Source of the DNA: an uncultured Alphaproteobacteria bacterium
GTDB taxonomy: Bacteria > Pseudomonadota > Alphaproteobacteria > RF32 > CAG-239
DNA length: 8,097 nucleotides
NCBI GenBank assembly: GCA_910580155.1
Contig: CAJTWX010000067.1
Coordinates: 1 to 8,097, forward strand
Reading direction: 5' to 3'
Shown here: positions 5,701-8,097 of the stretch, one piece after another
Layout of the letters: every line of letters begins with the position of its first letter
How positions within the stretch are numbered: position 1 is the stretch's first letter
The notes under the pieces: model-generated
What the model was told of the DNA's origin: nothing
Databases searched by the model: none
Seen by the model: the letters and a program-made list of their open reading frames with translations, nothing else
Made by a program: the position numbers and the translations under genes

Positions 5701-8097
5701 GAACGGCGGGCGCAGACAAGCTAATCGGAACATCTGGCGTAGATTATATCAATGGCCTTGCTGGAAATGATACAATATACGCCTCAGACGGCAATGATGA
5801 AATCAATGGCGGAGATGGTAACGATACCATTTTTGCCGAAGATGGCGATGATACGTTAATTGGCGGTTCTGGAAACGACTATCTGAATGGCGGCAATGGT
5901 GCGGATACATATATTTTTGAAAAAGGATTTGGCAAGGATGAGCTAGACAATTCAAGCGAAAACGATGAAGGCGGCGCAAATAATCAGGATGTGATAAAAT
6001 TCGGCGAAGGGATATTACCAGAAAAAACGACACTTCAACGGCAAAATTTCGACTTGATAATCAATGTAACATACGATGATACGACTTTGGGAACAGATAC
6101 ATTGCGCATATTGGGCTATTTTGATGAAGAAGGTCAAACGAATGCCACCATCGGAAAAATAGAATTTGCTGATGAAACCGTTTGGGATTATGAATATGTG
6201 CTCGCACATTGGAATAGTATGCCAAGTTTGGGCGGCGGCCGAACCTTTGAGGGAACAAGCGGCAATGATAATCTCCAAGGTACAAATAAAGATGATGTTC
6301 TGATTGGGAAAGCCGGAGATGACAGATTATATGGAAACGATGGCAATGATACCTTGCAAGGCGGAACCGGTAATGATCGTTTAGAAGGCGGAAACGGTGA
6401 TGATCGCTATCTCTGGAATTGGGGTGATGGGCTTGATACGATTTATGATAACAACAATCGAGATACAATCATATTTGGAAACGGTATTTCATATAAAGAT
6501 ATAACATATCGTAACGAGGGAAATAATTTAAGAATAATTGTTAAAGGCAATGAAGGACAAGGACTGCTTTTAGAAAGATTCTTTAATAATGGCCTTCAAT
6601 ACAAAATAGAAGACTTAAAGTTTCAAGATGGAAAAGTAATTCATTTATCGGAAATACCTTTGACTTTACATCAAAAAGATACGAGTGAAACTATTTATGG
6701 CACTGATAAAAATGATACAATTTATGCAAATGGTGGTAACGATACAATAATCGGTGATGTAGGAAACGATACCCTTTATGGAGGGGACGGGAATGATAGC
6801 ATATATGGAGATGATAAAGGAAATTATTGGCAAAATGTCGGCAATGATACTCTAATCGGTGGCAAAGGTAATGATTACCTATCGGGAGGTTATGGAAACG
6901 ATACTTATATATATAATTTCGGTGATGGTTTGGATACTATATATGATACCAATGGAACGGATAAAATCATTTTTGGCGAAGGGATAGAAATTGAAAATAT
7001 CTCATACCGAGCCGAAGGCAACAATCTGCGTATGATATTAAATGGGGATGAGAAACAGGGAATTATCATCAATAATTTCTTCAATGGTAATGACTATAAA
7101 ATAGAAACATTAGAGTTTGCGGATGGTTCTGAAGTGGCATTCAATCAAATTGGGTTTGAACTAAATCAAAACAGTCAAACCAACGATCTGACCGTCACTA
7201 CATACGATGATATTGTTCATCTGTTTGATACACCTAGCAATAGTGTAAATGTCGACGCCGGAAATGATGTTGTATATGGTGGAAATTATAATGATAAAAT
7301 AACAGGTAACACCGGTGATGATATACTGATTGGTGCCGCAGGAGACGATACAATATATGGTGATAATGATACAAGCAGTTATAAATATGTGGGCAACGAT
7401 ACCTTAATCGGCGGTAAAGGAAATGATTATCTCGCCGGAGGCTATGGAGATGATACTTACGTTTACAATCTAGGAGATGGCTTGGACACTATTTATGATA
7501 CAAATGGTATAGATACACTTAAATTTGGTGAAGGTATATCTCTTGAAAACTTCGCTTATCGGGCTGAAGGTAATAATTTACGGATGATACTAAACGGTGA
7601 TGAAACTCAAGGACTTATCATTCAAGACTATTTTAGCGGTAAGCCTATTGAAAATATAGAGTTATCAGATGGAACAATAATTGACTTCACGAAGATAGGC
7701 TTTGAGTTAAATCAGAATAACTTGACAAATAATTTAACAACTACAAATAACAATGATATCATCCATTTAGCCCCAGACTATAATAATATCAATACTTCAG
7801 GCGGTAACGATACGGTATATGGAAATATCTTCGCTGATACAATAGATGGTGGGGCTGGTGATGATGTTGTATATGGCAACGATGGTAATGACAAGTTAAT
7901 CGGCCATACAGGAAATGATACATTATATGGAGGCGAAGGAAACGATAGTATCTACGGCGATAACGAAAGCAGTAGCTACAAATATGTTGGTAATGATACA
8001 TTAATCGGCGGCAAAGGCAATGACTATCTTGCTGGCGGCTATGGCGATGATAGCTACATTTATAATCTGGGTGATGGCTTAGATACAATTTATGATA
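1998..8097 (+). CDS. Giant RTX calcium-binding protein, predicted type I secretion substrate (3' end outside window)
   Basis: One frame stays open for 2033 codons and continues past the right edge. There is no N-terminal signal peptide, as expected for a type I substrate with a C-terminal signal. Order of parts: residues 1-238 unrecognised; 239 to about 613 RTX nonapeptides (GGxGxDxUx type); 657-790 proline-rich acidic linker beginning DPDDPDSP; 792 to about 960 FrpC-like calcium-binding module; 979 to about 1155 helical domain with the LYDIIYHWAGVQD motif; 1235 onwards RTX repeats alternating with HCBP-related domains (e.g. LKFGEGIS, YRAEGNNLRMILNGDE, IENIELSDGTIIDF). Such proteins are exported unfolded and fold on calcium outside the cell, acting as adhesins, toxins or surface-layer-like proteins. 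No lipase, protease, pore-forming or ADP-ribosylating motif is visible, so the activity is open. The divergent exporter at 1-659 is the likely partner. The N-terminal part is much more AT-rich than the RTX blocks. Confidence 0.95.
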   Translation, partial: MTIKYELQVHSRDVLTSSEYDKHTGYDLIKYVDDIPVQIQSIDLYNNNGHIQYDIRTQIVAQDLYESTGEIVGFSMFYDGAPIVITAKWLAEIQYCTSVPLLTDNNAIQAFNKIKMEATILTSLSDFLSYQVISRNCNTSTNYFAEQYLDGRNVFTTLPIGKYVGSSNNFYNPNSTDTTDVTIKAVREILDKYYSLVGTNVDLTDINYGVVNQSNGWYVKFSTDDYNYVFVGGESCNIENGNNDSIIYLGNGHNVLNSGSGNNIVYGGENIDSITLGDGANLVYGGNGQNYIHTGTGNDIIYGGMGRDIIDGGAGDNTVYLGAGGDTYTGGDGVDIVDGGSINQTITDSKDTSYKYEITEDLSGDINTIRLRGGNDKYTGGKGKDYVWSGSGDDEINTGAGNDVVYTTDGEETDTNTVNLGSGNDEFHGGAGKDIVNSGSGSNIIHTGAGRDEVNTTAANEEDLNKVYLGAGGDTFEGGKGRDIVDGGVADSGEYDINEVRLGGGNDEYYGGAGIDKVHGGSGDDYISGGANADFLYGDGGNDIIDGGEGDNELYGGTGNDKIYAGSGNDTIKAGTGADYISAGGGINHIYLGKDNASDTVYLRNITGGVDHIYQSTQGDYIFSAYSYTVQEDGKNLVYNLSNGSKAILYDVLDKEDPDDPDSPNPLGGNGIPYLVDPDGNVLEYDPTTKQMKDTGYDFPKNQRPIPGKKPIPGDETPADLLPPDTYDKEPTGESESQYQDPNNEPGKLGKPKDTTPLGVKGDDLSRPMFPGSGLWTPLDGNFETGEVTKSPLILDLNGDGVKTTSKENGVYFDHENDGFAERTGWVSAEDGLLVYDRNNNGKIDNGTELFGDNTLLADGSKAENGFEALKEFDSNKDGILDQNDADWYKLQIWQDKNQNGRTDAGELKSLDETGVKSIDLNYSETQLTDSNNNAQKQTSTVTMADGSTANIIDIWFDTHTVDSQQTNYIGVSDDAKALPEVYGFGKVYSLRQAMSMDETGELKSLVEQYVNFSYYTTVESETSGEETSDSSDNPEFSWGVVVPPIQVMKPNAEEERTQLLYDIIYHWAGVQDMPINGRDPTRTYGKVIDDTRKLEALEEFLGKDFLGTWCWGERDPNPHGKAAPYILRAFDMLATYVETQLLKQSDYKELLQNISVSHNDTTNEDVIDINKMLPLLREKYNNNCSREDQLMAKFAQIIKEFENGDSIIAAIRQQGSLTGTAFEQALAEFGDLKGTAGADKLIGTSGVDYINGLAGNDTIYASDGNDEINGGDGNDTIFAEDGDDTLIGGSGNDYLNGGNGADTYIFEKGFGKDELDNSSENDEGGANNQDVIKFGEGILPEKTTLQRQNFDLIINVTYDDTTLGTDTLRILGYFDEEGQTNATIGKIEFADETVWDYEYVLAHWNSMPSLGGGRTFEGTSGNDNLQGTNKDDVLIGKAGDDRLYGNDGNDTLQGGTGNDRLEGGNGDDRYLWNWGDGLDTIYDNNNRDTIIFGNGISYKDITYRNEGNNLRIIVKGNEGQGLLLERFFNNGLQYKIEDLKFQDGKVIHLSEIPLTLHQKDTSETIYGTDKNDTIYANGGNDTIIGDVGNDTLYGGDGNDSIYGDDKGNYWQNVGNDTLIGGKGNDYLSGGYGNDTYIYNFGDGLDTIYDTNGTDKIIFGEGIEIENISYRAEGNNLRMILNGDEKQGIIINNFFNGNDYKIETLEFADGSEVAFNQIGFELNQNSQTNDLTVTTYDDIVHLFDTPSNSVNVDAGNDVVYGGNYNDKITGNTGDDILIGAAGDDTIYGDNDTSSYKYVGNDTLIGGKGNDYLAGGYGDDTYVYNLGDGLDTIYDTNGIDTLKFGEGISLENFAYRAEGNNLRMILNGDETQGLIIQDYFSGKPIENIELSDGTIIDFTKIGFELNQNNLTNNLTTTNNNDIIHLAPDYNNINTSGGNDTVYGNIFADTIDGGAGDDVVYGNDGNDKLIGHTGNDTLYGGEGNDSIYGDNESSSYKYVGNDTLIGGKGNDYLAGGYGDDSYIYNLGDGLDTIYD
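2712..3836 (+). other. RTX block 1 of the giant protein
   Basis: Residues 239 to about 613 are calcium-binding RTX repeats (GGNGQNYIHTGTGNDIIYGG and similar). Two longer super-repeats are visible: YLGAGGDTYTGGDGVDIVDGG leading to IRLRGGNDKYTGGKGKD (from about 2958), and YLGAGGDTFEGGKGRDIVDGG leading to VRLGGGNDEYYGGAGID (from about 3399). The spacers between the halves differ in length. The orphan fragment at 887-1387 corresponds to the second super-repeat and its flanks. Confidence 0.9.
3280..3514 (+). repeat. Near-identical RTX tract, copy 2 (inside the giant gene)
   Basis: Counterpart of 993-1227 with one mismatch in 235 bases. It lies in RTX block 1. The equal offset and lack of gaps argue for direct exchange between the two loci. 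Confidence 0.9.
3966..4370 (+). other. Proline-rich acidic linker
   Basis: Residues 657-791 are rich in Pro, Asp, Glu, Gly and Lys (DPDDPDSPNPLGG, RPIPGKKPIPGDETP, DPNNEPGKLGKPK), with no RTX turns. It looks like an extended, probably flexible spacer between the first RTX block and the FrpC-like module. Confidence 0.75.
4371..4877 (+). other. FrpC-like calcium-binding module with EF-hand-like loops, lacking the Asp-Pro site
   Basis: Residues 792 to about 960 resemble the self-processing module of Neisseria FrpC: PLILDLNGDGV at the start, then TGWVSAEDGLLVYDRNNNG, IDNGTELFGDNTLLADGS and LQIWQDKNQNGRTDAGEL. Calcium-type loops are seen at 837-849, 874-885 (DSNKDGILDQND) and 896-907 (DKNQNGRTDAGE, a regular EF-hand pattern). 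In FrpC and ApxIVA the module cleaves an Asp-Pro bond at its own N terminus when calcium is present. Here the residue before Pro792 is Ser791, so self-cleavage at this point is not expected. Confidence 0.8.
4932..5462 (+). other. Helical domain with YHWAGVQD motif, common in large RTX proteins
   Basis: Residues 979-1155 begin LPEVYGFGKVYSLRQAMSMD and contain ERTQLLYDIIYHWAGVQDMP, RKLEALEEFLGKDFLG and the final helix around YVETQLLKQSDYKELLQN. I recognise this arrangement from other large proteobacterial RTX proteins, where it follows the FrpC-like module; its function is not known to me. A Ser/Glu-rich insert (about 1023-1040) interrupts it. More helix (to about residue 1230) joins it to the next RTX block. 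Confidence 0.65.
5700..8097 (+). repeat. C-terminal array of RTX plus HCBP-related modules (continues past the edge)
   Basis: From residue 1235 at least five modules each combine RTX turns (GGxGNDxL) with an HCBP-related domain (GDGLDTIYDTNG, then F-GEGI, YRxEGNNLR, and a closing DG motif). The equivalent TATGATA codons lie at 6444, 6942, 7494 and 8091, giving spacings of 498, 552 and 597 bases (166, 184 and 199 codons), so the units grow towards the C terminus. The last two units share loops such as SSYKYVGNDTLIGGKGNDYL. Their DNA differs mostly at third codon positions, showing old duplication with the protein sequence maintained. The first module (5904-6205) is the most divergent. Confidence 0.85.

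Noticed and set aside
3561..8088. Minus-strand open frames of about 67-135 codons opposite the giant gene
   Set aside because: They are mirror images of glycine/aspartate-rich codons, giving His/Tyr/Arg-rich or Ser/Pro-rich low-complexity products without family resemblance.
5700..8097. CRISPR-like or satellite periodic repeats
   Set aside because: The periodicity is coding (nine-residue RTX turns and larger protein modules) with degenerate DNA; there are no identical repeats with unique spacers.

Overview
The window looks like a piece of a Gram-negative (probably proteobacterial) chromosome with moderately low GC. It holds a type I secretion locus and a very large RTX (glycine/aspartate nonapeptide, calcium-binding) protein. 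No ribosomal, taxonomic or phage marker is present, so I do not name a genus. The RTX domains and the HlyB-type transporter point to proteobacteria.

Layout. Positions 1-659 (minus strand) are the N-terminal 219 codons of an HlyB/RtxB-type ABC exporter: a C39-like domain followed by the start of the membrane domain. The gene runs off the left edge. Positions 660-886 are a non-coding, AT-rich divergent intergenic region with a 14-bp perfect palindrome near the exporter start and a leader with a strong Shine-Dalgarno-like stretch. Positions 887-1387 (plus) are an orphan RTX fragment with no usable in-frame start. Its core is almost identical to part of the large RTX gene downstream, and 25-bp direct repeats lie on both sides of it. 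Positions 1445-1975 (plus) encode a 176-residue, very AT-rich integral membrane protein with faint resemblance to the RDD family. Positions 1998-8097 (plus) are one uninterrupted reading frame of 2033 codons that runs off the right edge.

The giant protein is modular: an unrecognised N-terminal domain (residues 1-238), a first RTX block (about 239-613), a proline-rich acidic linker (about 657-790), a FrpC-like calcium-binding module with EF-hand-like loops (about 792-960), a helical domain often found in large RTX proteins (about 979-1155, continuing as helix to about 1230), and from residue 1235 to the edge an array of RTX repeats alternating with HCBP-related (haemolysin-type calcium-binding protein related) domains. 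The C-terminal secretion signal is expected beyond the window.

How the parts fit: the divergent ABC transporter is the likely exporter of the giant RTX protein, which would leave the cell unfolded and fold on binding calcium outside. The small membrane protein lies 22 bp upstream of the giant gene and is probably co-transcribed with it. Its role is unknown; an accessory or self-protection role is only a guess. The most unusual points are the mosaic RTX fragment (a near-identical tract inside older, diverged homology), the loss of both catalytic Cys and His in the exporter C39-like domain, the Ser-Pro in place of the Asp-Pro cleavage site at the FrpC-like module, and the C-terminal modules that lengthen stepwise towards the C terminus.
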